A stretch of DNA of 64,000 nt from Xylogone sp. PMI_703. Taxonomy: Eukaryota; Ascomycota; Leotiomycetes. Below the pieces are notes generated by a model. The model saw only the letters and a program-made list of their open reading frames with translations, was not told the origin of the DNA and did no database searches. The stretch spans positions 744,001-808,000 of the forward strand of contig JAJTUQ010000008.1 of the NCBI GenBank assembly GCA_021399445.1, read 5' to 3'. The position numbers were made by a program, and so were the translations under genes. Shown here piece by piece: positions 28,607-38,274 of the stretch. How positions within the stretch are numbered: position 1 is the stretch's first letter; every line of letters begins with the position of its first letter.

Positions 28607-29509
28607 TTAAATATCGGGTACTGTAGAGGGACCGATTTCCGGAAGTTCTTGTGGACCCAAGATCCTTCCAGATGCGGCAAAATTAGGCGCAGATGCTCGC
28701 GGCTCGCGAAGCGCGGGATGTAAGTCCGTAGGCGGTTCCGGATCTATATTCTCTCGAGACTCATTATCATCTATCTCAGTTGGTGGATACACGTTACTTG
28801 AGGGGGGCGTATTGTAAATATCATCGATGTCCCGGAAAGGAAACCTTTCGATAATACGAGCTGAGCGTTTAGGAAACACGCTCCTCTCCCCTCCTTCAAG
28901 ATGCGGGATGTCATAAGGTTGAGAATGAATAATAGGTGGTCTGTTGTTCGCCACAATAGCCTCATTGTTTTCCACCCGCGGCATCGTTCGGGGAGGAGAG
29001 ATCCTCTGATAGCCTCTTTCATTTGAGTCCCGAGAACGCCGACCGTCGTTTCCTCCTTCGATGTCCGGCCTACTCTGCTCACCTATCTCAACATCAAGCT
29101 TGTTGGTAGAGCGACGCCATCTGCTCATAAGAAACAGGCATGCGGATGTAATATCAAATAATGTTACAATAATGTATGTTTTGAGACTGTGTACATGAAT
29201 AGCGGTGAACCATAGAATATCAGGAGCAATGCTGTAAGGCCTTAGCTGTGGTTCAAATACTTCTAAGAGAAAGGCATGTACATACCACATGATGACAAGA
29301 TATCCAATAAAACAGATCTGACTTAATGACGTTTTGCAAAGCAAGTGGATGATGATATGGAAGAGCGGCCCACCCGAGAGGATAGATGTAACCACAGCGA
29401 TGTATTTTATTGTTGGCGAAGATTGATCATTCAATGAGATGATGATTATGCTTATTTGGCTGAAGAATTTGGCCAGATATGTGAGATAAAGTAGATTTAA
29501 TGGATCCAT
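28607..29509 (-). CDS. Four-helix membrane protein with long soluble tail
   Basis: The ATG at 29509 begins MDPLNLLYLTYLAKFFSQIS. Residues 1-130 contain about four hydrophobic helices (YLAKFFSQISIIIISL, YIAVVTSILSGGPLFHIII, ICFIGYLVIMWYVHAFLL, YIIVTLFDITSACLFLM). A basic stop-transfer patch (SRWRRSTNK) follows, then a 160-residue polar tail rich in Pro, Arg and acidic residues (RSRDSNERGYQRISPPR, PPRPS-like repeats, TDLHPALREPRASAP). 300 aa in all, single exon. The helical part recalls fungal SUR7/rhodopsin-like membrane proteins only loosely, and the family is not recognised. The tail alone is duplicated as a pseudogene at 58505-58872. Confidence 0.7.
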   Translation of the reverse strand: MDPLNLLYLTYLAKFFSQISIIIISLNDQSSPTIKYIAVVTSILSGGPLFHIIIHLLCKTSLSQICFIGYLVIMWYVHAFLLEVFEPQLRPYSIAPDILWFTAIHVHSLKTYIIVTLFDITSACLFLMSRWRRSTNKLDVEIGEQSRPDIEGGNDGRRSRDSNERGYQRISPPRTMPRVENNEAIVANNRPPIIHSQPYDIPHLEGGERSVFPKRSARIIERFPFRDIDDIYNTPPSSNVYPPTEIDDNESRENIDPEPPTDLHPALREPRASAPNFAASGRILGPQELPEIGPSTVPDI

Positions 29510-30413
29510 ATCAAACGAGATACTAAAGGTAAACTAGGGCAAAAACTATTTGTTTCAAATCAAGTCTCTTTCATTGCTTTTATATTTTTATTTGCGCTCT
29601 CTATCGTCGCCGCACTTTTCAAATCTTATAACATCTACCAACATTTTTCTTTCAGTTCTAACAGAATAGCCATTGCACAGAATTTTCGAATTTTCCAACA
29701 CTTTGAGAATCTAACTGGTAAAAGCGATTAGTGTAGCCTCAGATATCCAACCAACGGGGCTGTGCGTTGGCACGCCAAACCATATTCCGGAGCTAAAACG
29801 GCTGTTTGCCTCGCCGGTAAGGCTGAGGACAGGTCGTTTGCGGGGTCGCCAGTATCACCACGCGCGTCTAAGTCAAGCAGCGCTTAGCCTGCATCTGTGT
29901 ATGGCCGACAATTATAGCTTGCGTTTACTTGCACTAGATTCCTGCGCACTATCGCGTCTCGCGTAGCTGCAGCTCATAGGGCGAAGGATGATCTATGGTT
30001 GATTGCGTTCTGCGCCACGTCAGCACGTTCCTGCCTTAATCCATGCAAGGGACAAGTTAATAATTGTTGGATGCTAAGAGAGAAATCATCCATTGATTTA
30101 CCTTTCGCTTGGTAGAGTGCGCGCCCTCTATCAACTCAAAAGTGCTAAGTCCGTGTCTATCAGAGAATGAGAAATTATATATCTAGCTTTTTCTCGTTGA
30201 TATATTGAGTTTTAGGGTGCTACCGAGATAATATGCTAAGATATTGATCTGTTGATCGTATGTTATATGGCAGATTTCTCCTGAGGGGGGTTATGGTGAA
30301 ATCCTCGACAGACTCTACCCCGGATTTCTCCTTATCTGCGTAGGATAGGATTTGGGATGAACCTGAGTTGAGCGGAGGAGCTACCCGGTTGCATTAGAGG
30401 GCCGCTCCTTCAT
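29510..30413. other. Gap without a recognisable gene
   Basis: Includes a GC-richer patch near 29740-30060. No sustained coding frame. The first 150 bp are probably the promoter of the 29509 gene. Confidence 0.35.
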
Positions 30414-30728
30414 TTCCGTCGATCAAAAGGACTGAATACAGCCTGCCCGTTGGCCAGATATCCGACGTGCAGCAAAGAGGTGTGGTATCCTCGGCCGGAA
30501 GTGATCCTAGGATTGCGATGTGGCAATAGCATTGGTTATGGCCAGGCCAGGAATGGATCTTGGATTGCTTGTGACTGCGGCCGGAGCTGTACCCTTGGGC
30601 AAGAAAGCCTTAAGGATGTCTACAATCGGAAAATGTTGAATCAAGAAATCCTTAATTTTAGGAATACTGTGATACAGAGACGGTGTCCGGCTTGTGGACG
30701 GCTGCTTGGGAGATACGGCTATCCATAG
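30414..30728 (+). CDS. Cys-rich open frame, zinc-ribbon-like, weak
   Basis: Open frame with Cys pairs spaced along it (YPTCSKEV, GLRCGNSIG, IACDCGRSC, CPACGRLLG), suggesting a small zinc-binding protein. There is no ATG at the 5' end, so it would need an upstream exon or be a relic. It ends at a TAG at 30726-30728. Family not recognised. Confidence 0.25.
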   Translation, partial: FRRSKGLNTACPLARYPTCSKEVWYPRPEVILGLRCGNSIGYGQARNGSWIACDCGRSCTLGQESLKDVYNRKMLNQEILNFRNTVIQRRCPACGRLLGRYGYP

Positions 30729-31246
30729 ATTCAAGAAATTGCCTCACCTCACCCGTCTTTGTTCCTCACCCCCTCATCCTGCGCCACCAACAGACCTCGT
30801 CCACATGACTGTTGGTACACTGTTAATTCGGCCATTCTGCTTGGTTAATCAATGCCGTTCCATGCAAGAAATCACACAAAGACACACAACTTGGATGTAA
30901 TCTGGCGGGGCATGTGATGACATGCGTTTGGTGACAAAAGGTGCGACTCTACGACAAAAGCTAACAAGACTGATCACGGTAAATTTTTATCAATTTCGTT
31001 AATCTCGAACATACTCGTACCGCCCCTATCTAACATGTCCAAGTCCTCTTGTAAGTAGTACCCTCATGTCCTTGCGAAATCTCACTGGGTCGGGTTCCAA
31101 GTCCGCAGCAGTCACCACAACCAACAATTGTATTCCGAACCGCCGACTCCAGTGGTCGTATACCATTCGTACCATACATTCCACACGGATAGGTGCCATG
31201 ACTTTTAGAGTATGGTGATGAATCTGGTGATGGGTCTTCCGCCGAC
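30729..31246. other. Gap without a recognisable gene
   Basis: A plus-strand frame at 30694-30900 overlaps the Cys-rich frame and is unconvincing. Nothing else seen. Confidence 0.35.
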
Positions 31247-31714
31247 CTAGAGATCAAACTCGTTATCGGATAATGGAACTGCATTCTGTATGAGATATGT
31301 CGAACTGCGCGCGCGTTCCGGTATCTGATCTTTCTCCCTGCCTATCCATTCATGGACCATTTTTTTGAGATGCTCTGTCTCTAGCTTCTGAGCCCAGCAA
31401 GATTCCTCGAGCTCATTGCAACGCTCTTCAAGCTTCTTATATAACAGCCCGTCATTCGGACCATAACTGTTGGCCCATTTGGTTTGGTTATTAAATATCT
31501 GTTCTAAGCCCGATGTTGCTAAATTTATTATTGCTTCTGCTTTGGATCCGATTTTGGAGAACAACTCAGCTTGATTGTGATTATACGCGCCGTCATGGAT
31601 TTCGCGCTCCTCACCACCAATGTCATTAGGTGATAAGGGCGGGGTAGCCACTGAACCATCGGAATCTGACATGGAAAAGTTTGTAGAGCGATTGCGTGGA
31701 GTTTGGTGTTGCAT
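31247..31714 (-). CDS. Coiled-coil protein, 155 aa
   Basis: The ATG at 31714 begins MQHQTPRNRSTNFSMSDSDG. The N-terminal 50 residues are polar and Ser/Pro/acid-rich (ATPPLSPNDIGGEER). The C-terminal half is strongly helical with heptad-like hydrophobics (AEAIINLATSGLEQIF, LLYKKLEERCNELEESCWAQ, LETEHLKKMVHEWI). It ends SDNEFDL. An internal ATG at 31672 (MSDSDGSVATPP) is an alternative start. Single exon, no family recognised. Size and composition resemble the other small coiled-coil gene at 33.6 kb, but there is no sequence match. Confidence 0.5.
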   Translation of the reverse strand: MQHQTPRNRSTNFSMSDSDGSVATPPLSPNDIGGEEREIHDGAYNHNQAELFSKIGSKAEAIINLATSGLEQIFNNQTKWANSYGPNDGLLYKKLEERCNELEESCWAQKLETEHLKKMVHEWIGREKDQIPERARSSTYLIQNAVPLSDNEFDL

Positions 31715-32352
31715 GATCGCATATCTTCTCCACAAGGGGTGTCTTCGACTTAAATGAAATTCGTGATGGTGACAGGAAGCTCACCACACCTTCTCTGAGA
31801 ATTATGACTCGATCGTATTTTCAATCATCCTTGCAGGAATTTTGGTCTTTGTCATAGATCTGGGTGGTATCCATTTTCTGACACTTGTAAGTAGCTCGAG
31901 TAGGTGAATGAGCTGTGCCACCTGTGCCGCCTCTGCCTCCTCCACCACTAACGGTATAGCGTTCATTGAGTAAAATATAGCGTTACGAGAATAGACATCC
32001 CATCTTCAGAAATAATAGGTCTCCCTAAACTACATTGAGAAATAAACTTTGATCAACCCAACTAGAAATAGTAAGTAAAGTTTAGTCCATGTTTCGACTC
32101 GAAGTGCGGTATCATACGCCAGGGATTAAGCGTCTCACTTCACACTGACCCGGCTGATTCACGAGGAGTCCACTGTGGTGCACAGAGTTGCCTTCAGCAA
32201 ATTTACCATACGCCGGCAGGTTTGATACAATCATACAACTACAACTCGAGAAACTATTTCATTTATACAGCTAAGAGATTAAATGAAGTCAACATGTGAT
32301 ACAAAGAGAACCACCTTGCTCCAGGGGGCAGGGCCAGAATACAACCTCTAAA
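31715..32352. other. Gap without a recognisable gene
   Basis: No coding evidence. It lies between the 5' end of the coiled-coil gene and the 3' end of the MADS-like gene. Confidence 0.35.
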
Positions 32353-33128
32353 CTATCTCCGAAAGACGACACTACAGTCATCCAAAAAGTGCATCATGGA
32401 AGATATGCTAAGGCCCTGTTCATGCTCGCCACGATCGGGTGCTGCATCCGATGGATTATGCAGAACTTTCTCCCCTATCCCAGAGAGTCTCTTCCAAATG
32501 CTGTTATCACCCTCCTCCATTGCAGTCTTTCCGACCTCGGGCCTTACTAACTGATACGGAGAGACAGTTGCCTCTCTTAGTTCGGACTGTTCACCGTTTG
32601 AAGATTCCATATCCACCTGTAGGTTGTTTGGGCTGAAGTTCTCTGGCTGTTTAGCTGTGCAGTTTTCGAGGGAGCTAGCTATTGGTGAATCTGCAAGCTG
32701 GACGGCTGAGACTGGATAGCTGTCAGGGGTAGTTTGACGTCCAGCTCCCTCACCATCTTGATCGTTGTCGCTCAGCTTTTGATTATTGCTTGACGGACTG
32801 AACGATGGAATGTGCTGATGCTTTCCTGAGGGATACCGCTCCTTCGAAAATGGTTAAGGATTGCCAGACGGTGTAAGAAAGATGCTCTCACAATTATCTT
32901 GTCAATGTACGAAGACCAAGCCGAATTGCCAGACGATCTCGCGCTGTGGCAATTGCCATTCAAATCCTCAATAACAACCGCGGCACGACAACCAGTCAAT
33001 ACGATCAACTCCACCACCTTCTTAATAACATTTGGCCCACGTTTTCGGAATATCTGTCGTCTTCTTCGGTCTGATTCTTTGAGGGTACCCCCGCCCCTTT
33101 GATTTTTCCGTGTATGTTTTCGAGCCAT
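32353..33128 (-). CDS. MADS-box-like (SRF-type) transcription factor
   Basis: Exon 1 is 32892-33128, intron 32842-32891 (50 nt, GTGAGA donor, CTTAAC branch site, CGAAG acceptor) and exon 2 is 32353-32841. The junction is phase 0 and gives 241 aa. Residues about 3-60 form a compact MADS-like domain: basic start (ARKHTRKNQRGGG), ESDRRRRQIFRKRGPNVIKK, then VVELIVLTGCRAAVVIEDLN. This matches the MADS pattern of a basic helix (F.KR...KK..EL..L) followed by a hydrophobic strand (A.VVI). It is divergent from canonical RLM1/MCM1. The rest is a Ser/Pro/Gln-rich and acidic low-complexity region. DNA-binding function is inferred. An upstream in-frame ATG at 33164 is an alternative start (12 extra residues). 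A truncated paralogue with the same intron position lies at 9101-9915. Confidence 0.75.
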
Positions 33129-33164
33129 TTTTGCATGGGCCAGTTCTTGCACCACGAAAGCCAT

Positions 33165-33594
33165 TTATATTACGGATAATTGAGTGGTCAAATGTGGAGA
33201 CCTTTCCTGGGCCATTTCCTACCGCTGTTCCGTGAAAGGTGGAGTGACACTAAAGAAGCCGTTTGTTGCCACATCTTTCACCTTTATCCGTATTGAGCAT
33301 TTCCTGTTGCCATTTCCTGTTGCCAATTTGCATATCACTTACATCAGCACACCACTACTACTTCCCCTCATCTCCATGAACATTGATTAATTATATACTT
33401 TCATAACCTCGCCAAGTTCAGGCAGTGTCAACGTAATGTGTTAATCCCGTATTTCTAGCCCTAGACCAGTAATAGAACGTGGCAAGGAGGTTTATATGTT
33501 GTAGAAGAACCTACATCCGAGAGGGTCAAGAGGAGATTTCCCTCTCCCATAACAGTCTAAACTTGGTAGGAGAACACAGGGATTCGAATTCACC
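33165..33594. other. Region between divergent genes
   Basis: Shared upstream region of the MADS-like gene (minus) and the coiled-coil gene (plus). From about 33480 it is homologous to the region upstream of the decayed copy at 12.6 kb, so the duplicated block includes promoter-proximal sequence. Confidence 0.5.
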
Positions 33595-34461
33595 ATGTCT
33601 GCTGAGAATCAGGCGAATCCTCAACTTGCCACTGCTATCTTACAAGCTTTAAAGGATTTTGGAGCTCCGGCTCCAGCTAGCCAACCTGAGGTGCATCACC
33701 CGAATCAGCAGCAACAGCAGACATTACTTGCTGAGACACTTCAACCACCCCAGCATCTATCAAGGTATCAGCCACGCTCAGATATTTCTCCTCAGCACTC
33801 CGTTTCAAGATTCCGTGCACGGGAGATTGAACAAGTCTCGAAATTTGATCAAATCTGCTTGAAGCTTGATCAAGTATGCTCAAAATTAGACCGCGACCGG
33901 GTCGCTATACGAACAGATTTATGGAAGCAAGCGAAAGAATGCGAGTCCTTGAGAGGGCTCGTCGACCAAGTTTCTACAAAACTAGACCGCGTTTCCTTGG
34001 AGCTAGGCCAAGTCTTGAGTTGGTGAGGTACCTTGACTGACTATTAGCCATATCTAACTGTGAAGGAAAGTACTCAGCAACTGGATAGGGGGAACGAGGA
34101 GTTTTCAAGGTATATCCATTTCCAACTAGAAGAGGTGTAGCTAACATTCCCCTAAAGAAAGACCTCCGCAGAAATACAAGCAATGAAGGATATTATTGAA
34201 AAGTTTGGGGCCTGGGGCAAGGGCATACTTGGAGCTCTCTTAGCTGATATCAACCAAGGTTCAGTAAAGTCAAACGCACAACGAGGAGTCGTTCCGGATC
34301 GAGTAACATCCCAAACTACGAATAATTATGGCCAACGGTCCGAATCCTCTCATCTAGGTCACCCTAACTCGTTTAACGAACTCGGACCACAGAAGTCAAA
34401 CACCCATGAGGAGGAATTCAATGATTATAACATGGATCAGTTCTTTACTGACGAGAGGTGA
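33595..34461 (+). CDS. Coiled-coil protein, three exons, intact copy
   Basis: Exons 33595-34022, 34071-34109 and 34158-34461. Two 48-nt introns (GTGAGG...AAAG and GTATAT...AAAG) contain CTAAC branch sites. Coding sum is 771 nt (256 aa). The N-terminus has MSAENQANPQLATAILQALK, then a Gln/Pro/His-rich linker. A repeated LDQVCSKLDRDR/LDRVSLELGQ pattern typical of a parallel coiled coil follows, and then an acidic tail ending EEFNDYNMDQFFTDER. No enzymatic domain and no family recognised. The inverted copy at 11717-12619 is frameshifted, so this is the likely source or surviving copy. The 39-nt middle exon is unusually short. Confidence 0.7.
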
Positions 34462-34679
34462 ATTGAAATTCGATTAAAGACATATTTATTGTGTATGTAT
34501 ATTTGTAGGATACAGTATAACAAAAAGCCATTATAAGTAGTTAATTTTCCTCTCATCTTCCCCATTAAAAAAAGCTTGTTAACTAAATCCCCAAAATTCC
34601 GCTATTTGCAGAGGGGTTATTCTATAGTGCTTGTGTAGAGATGCTATTATGGTATTAAATACCTATCCCCCACCCCTTC

Positions 34680-35450
34680 AAAATATCCCCAGCATTCGAA
34701 ACTGATTATTTTATATGTTCCAATTTTTCGAGCATTGAAGCTTGCTCTTTGCCTTGCAGTCTTTTCGATCGTCTGAGTTTGGCTGGTTCGTCACTCCCAT
34801 TGCGAACTTGTGATGCATGCGGTCCCTGCTTCTCCTTTTGAACTTCGGATCTAGACAAGGTTTGCGTGGACTTGCTGTCGTATTTTCTCGTTTCTTGGCT
34901 CGGGCATCTTCTGCCCTTCCTTTTTGGCGACCCCATATCATATGAGAATCGCTTTAAGGCAAAATATATGCTATGAGGGAGTAGATATTATACAGTACCT
35001 CCGAACAGTAAAGCGTACTATCGAGTTCTTTATATGTCTGGTATTGCTTAAGTTCCGTTGAAGAATGGGCCAGAAGAGAAGCCACTCATTTCACTTCTCA
35101 TCACTTATGTGGCAGTAGTTCTTACTCCCTGTGCTCCGCATCTGATTATCAACACAATAATCAAATTTTGCTACGTAGCCCAGGCCGGAAATTCTCTTTG
35201 CATACAAACACTCTTTATATTCAGAAGGTACTACATATAGCTTAGTCAGTATATGCAGGGTTTTCATGTTCTTTCCGTTTCTCGCCGTTTTTGGGAGTGG
35301 CCTCTGCTGATAGTTTACAATGAATCTTACATAATCGTCTGCATTCAAAATTGGTGTAACTATATAGGTGAAAATATACAGGGAGGGTCGTCTCCAAATC
35401 CGACTGCTAGGCCAAGCAACTTTTACAGTACTGTTAGTACACTTAGGAGC
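34680..35450 (-). repeat. Duplicated block, copy A
   Basis: Reverse-complement match to 60090-60800. A shorter part (about 34970-35240) also matches 41830-42110. Landmarks are GATTATTGTGTTGATA, GGAGCACAGGGAGTAAGAA, CCACATAAGTGATGAG, TTTGCTGTTCAGAGAGGTAC and the small frame at 34706-34936. Confidence 0.85.
34706..34936 (-). CDS. 76-aa Lys/Arg-rich frame, duplicated at 60536
   Basis: The ATG at 34936 begins MGSPKRKGRRCPSQETRKYD and the frame ends ASMLEKLEHIK. The matching frame at 60536-60766 has the same length, start and stop, with about 14 amino-acid differences in 76. The composition is basic and disordered with an LRRSKRLQGKEQ patch. A second frame over the same DNA is also open for 76 codons in this copy and for 83 in the other. 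Its differences are about as numerous, so there is no sign that one frame is favoured. It is either a real small basic protein carried by the repeat or a fortuitously conserved frame. Confidence 0.4.
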   Translation of the reverse strand: MGSPKRKGRRCPSQETRKYDSKSTQTLSRSEVQKEKQGPHASQVRNGSDEPAKLRRSKRLQGKEQASMLEKLEHIK

Positions 35451-35609
35451 AAATAATAAAGCAAGAGAAACTTCAAGCATCACGGTATTATGGATTGGGA
35501 AAAAAAGGTACTAAACTATTGTGTACCAAACTGCTAGACATTTAAGGAGTTTGGGGAATGACCTTTCATTCAATATTTATATTCCTGCATTTGAGATCCA
35601 ATATCTAAA

Positions 35610-36682
35610 ATGAACCGCATGCAACTGTTAGCAATTCTTAATTGCCTGTTGCATTCTGCTCGGTCCCTCACCACATGCGCAAATATTGCTCCATCGGACC
35701 CTGCAGCTCAGTGGGATATATATATGCCAGATGTAGTGTTCAATGGCACTGCGAATTTTAGGCCTGGCAGTACCTCTTTTGTTCTCGATCTAAATCTCAG
35801 CTTTGTTTTCCTCAATAGCAGTTTAGTAAAAGATTCCCCTGTCTCCCATCCATTGGTTAAGTTGCAATCTACGCTCTTTCAAGTTGAATTATTATTGATG
35901 GCACATAGGTAACAAGAAGGGTCAAGAATGGGCTGTTTTAGCGTCAGTCCCGTGGCTTCAGATGCAAGCGTCGTTGGCGGCTGCAGCAATGTCGGATATA
36001 TCGACGGCATCTAGCACAACAACAACATCTAACACAGCGACGACAACATCTAACACAGCGACGACAACATCTAACACAGCGACGACAACATCCAACATAG
36101 CGACGACAACATCCAATACGGCAACAACAACATCTAGCAAAATGACTTCTAGCATAACAACAACTTCCATATCAACATCACATTCCAGCTCAAGATACAG
36201 TTCAACATCCGCCACCTCTGCCGCTTCATCTTCAACGGCATCATCACAGACACTTAAGCCGACAGCTTTGAGCTTGATTGAAAGCTGTAGCAATATCAAA
36301 ATTTTGAATGGAAATAGAGCAAAGCCATTTACAGGAGTAAACCTGACTGCAACCTGCCTCGATAACGCGGGGGGGGGGGCATACCGAGACAACTCTAGAT
36401 CTTGATAAATGTCTTGTTAATAGCGGAGATCGGATTTTCGTGAGTAGATACCATCAAAAGACCAGATACACGGTTAACTTACTTCTTTAGTGCCAAGAGG
36501 GGTAAGTTCGCTCTAAAGTAAGATGAGCAACATATACTCTAACACCCCGCTTTTCTAGTGGTTCGTTTTCTTATACTTGCTATGGTTATAAAATTACGGA
36601 TGAGGCAATGCTTTCATCTACATGTGGACATAAACATGATATGTTTAATCTTTGTAAGTGGGGCTTCGACGGCATGCACTGA
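35610..36682 (+). pseudogene. Secreted mucin/CVNH-like protein gene, frameshifted
   Basis: The ATG at 35610 starts a signal-peptide-like N-terminus (MNRMQLLAILNCLLHSARSL). TTCANIAPSDPAAQWDIYMP and a beta-rich FRPGSTSFVLD segment follow. An intron ends at about 35908, with the donor unresolved. The next exon carries a Thr/Ser-rich linker with 7-residue repeats (TTSNTAT). A CVNH-like lectin domain then follows: SCSNIKILNGNR, NLTATCLDNAGG, TTLDLDKCLVN, CQEGGSFSYTCYG. Cyanovirin-N-homology domains bind mannose-type sugars, so lectin activity is inferred. A G11 run at 36369-36379 breaks the frame: 10 or 13 G would keep it open. Downstream exons fit as 36380-36439, an 11-nt microexon 36491-36501, and 36559-36682. 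The break could be a sequencing slip, in which case the gene is functional. Confidence 0.6.
36018..36136 (+). repeat. 21-bp coding tandem repeat
   Basis: About 5-6 imperfect copies of ACAACATCTAACACAGCGACG, encoding TTSNTAT in frame. It forms the Thr/Ser linker of the CVNH-like gene, a plausible site of O-glycosylation and length variation. Confidence 0.85.
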
Positions 36683-36690
36683 ATCACGAA

Positions 36691-37489
36691 GACGGGGATA
36701 GTATCTGCGGGAGGCGTAGTGCGCATTTTAAGCGACCAGACTTACTTAGTAACTATGTTATTTTCAAGCGTTGAATTTTAATATTAAAATTTTATAATAT
36801 CATAGTTTTTTGCGAATGTTTCTAGGGAAAAAGGAACATTTTTAGATTTAAACACTTATAATGTATAGCTAACGTCTTGTTTTCTTTTACATTCAGAGCG
36901 TCATTTAAAGAGACATAAGGAGAAGGATGACAAAGCTGGTGGTGAAGGTCTCGGAAACTTGAGACCACGTAAGAAACTATGGCGAGACGCACATGAAAAT
37001 ATTGTGGTTTCGGAAAAGGCAGTAGCGGCACCTAGAACAATGGCGACAGCTAATGTTACACAACCACAAGCCCTATCTACGAATCCAGACCAGATAAAGC
37101 GGGAAAGTGACAAAATTCAAGCCATATGCCATATGCACCAACCGCATTCTCCCTGCAGCATCCCGCCAATCTTAATCTCAGGTCTCTCTTTCGACGCACC
37201 CGTCTACCCAACAAGCGGCGGAAACGGCAGTTTGCCGTCCTCAGAATACATCAACTCGGATGAAAAGAACGACACATCTTGGTTTAGTTGTCAAGTCTTT
37301 AAGGATCCTGTGTTAGCTATTAGCAATGAGGCGTCTAAGCCAGATTCTGGTTCAGAACAGCAGCATTCCCATGGGAGGCCTGAGAGTTTTCAATATATTC
37401 TTCCTACGATTGAAAGTCAAAATTGGACGATGACAAAATGGTGGCCATATTATGATGACTCCGATGACCCCGGGATGCAGCACATATGA
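36691..37489 (+). CDS. C2H2-zinc-finger-like transcription factor, 5' unresolved
   Basis: The exon ending at 36748 is joined across a 148-nt intron (GTAACT donor, GCTAAC branch site, TTCAG acceptor) to exon 36897-37489. The junction completes FKRPDLLKRHLKRHKEKDD, with exact phase across the finger. That string is the second half of a C2H2 finger (F..PDLLKRH..RH). The Cys half is degenerate in this frame: only ICGRR precedes it, and the frame closes upstream near 36656. A first exon or a frameshift is therefore missing. Downstream lies a basic patch (RPRKKLWRD) and a 170-aa Ser/Pro/Asn-rich region ending in YYDDSDDPGM. The first exon overlaps the region where the CVNH-like gene ends. DNA-binding role inferred. 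Confidence 0.55.
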
Positions 37490-37712
37490 TGATCATCTTA
37501 TAGGAAAAGGCTTTCTATTGTATGGACGAGATATCAGGTTTTGTGAATAATGGTGGCTTTTTTGAAATTTTTAATTTGCAAACTCAGCGAGCTCGATGTC
37601 AATAAGATTGTCCATAATCCAAAACTGATATTAACTTTAACCCTAATCTCCATTTTCGGCCAAACACGGACGGCGAGAATGGCAAGCGGAAACTTCAAAA
37701 GGAAGACAAGTT

Positions 37713-38272
37713 TTGGAAAATCTTGGGGTAATCAACTTAGAGAATATTGGACGAATAGAGAGGAGTTTGAGTTGCAACATGGAGCGACAGAATGGACTCT
37801 GCCTGTTAGAAACGCTGGTGCCAGAACGAGATCGGGATTCCGTTGAAGAGACATTCAATGAGGAATTACTTATGCAGCAAATTTCGAAGGGCATACCAGA
37901 TCTTGAGAGGTTAGCGAACTGGCTGTCGGCCTTGCTGAAAAAACTCTGTGCTCCAATGAGGGATGATTTGGTAGACCTGATGGCTACTCAATTAAGTACC
38001 GGAGGCTACAATTTGAATATCAACTTAATAATTGACGGTATTAGTTTGAATGTCGAGCTTCCCGGATCCATGTCAAAACCGCATAGTTGCGGGCATTCTG
38101 TAAAGCATTGCTAAATTTTACTCTGCCTTCGCGGTCTTCAGAACCAGTTCCTCACACATTCCTCTTTGATGAGGAGTGCATCTTGAAACTGCGTTGCGAT
38201 ATGCTTGACGCAATCAATATGGAGATTTGCATGCAGCTGTACCGCGAGATGGCAGGACACATGAGTACCTAA
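37713..38272 (+). CDS. Uncharacterised protein, intron or frameshift inside
   Basis: Frame 1 (37713-38114) encodes CLLETLVPERDRDSVEETFN, LEQ-type helices (NWLSALLKKLCAPMRDDLVD) and INLIIDGISLNVELPGSM. A second frame (about 38082-38272) continues RAFCKALLNFTLPSRSSEP, VPHTFLFDEECILKLRCDML and MCMQLYREMAGHMS-like residues to a stop at 38272. The second frame opens right after an ATAG that could be an acceptor. A phase-0 donor GTAGAC about 95 nt upstream would join the two, but it removes conserved-looking residues, so a frameshift is equally likely. No family recognised. A duplicated block begins immediately after the stop codon. Confidence 0.4.
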
Positions 38273-38274
38273 AG

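Noticed and set aside
34711..34941. Second 76-aa frame as an independent gene
   Set aside because: Not listed as its own feature because no evidence favours it over the overlapping frame; reported as a finding instead.
35958..36392. Minus-strand 144-aa Val/Asp-rich ORF
   Set aside because: Antisense shadow of the Thr/Ser repeat in the CVNH-like gene.
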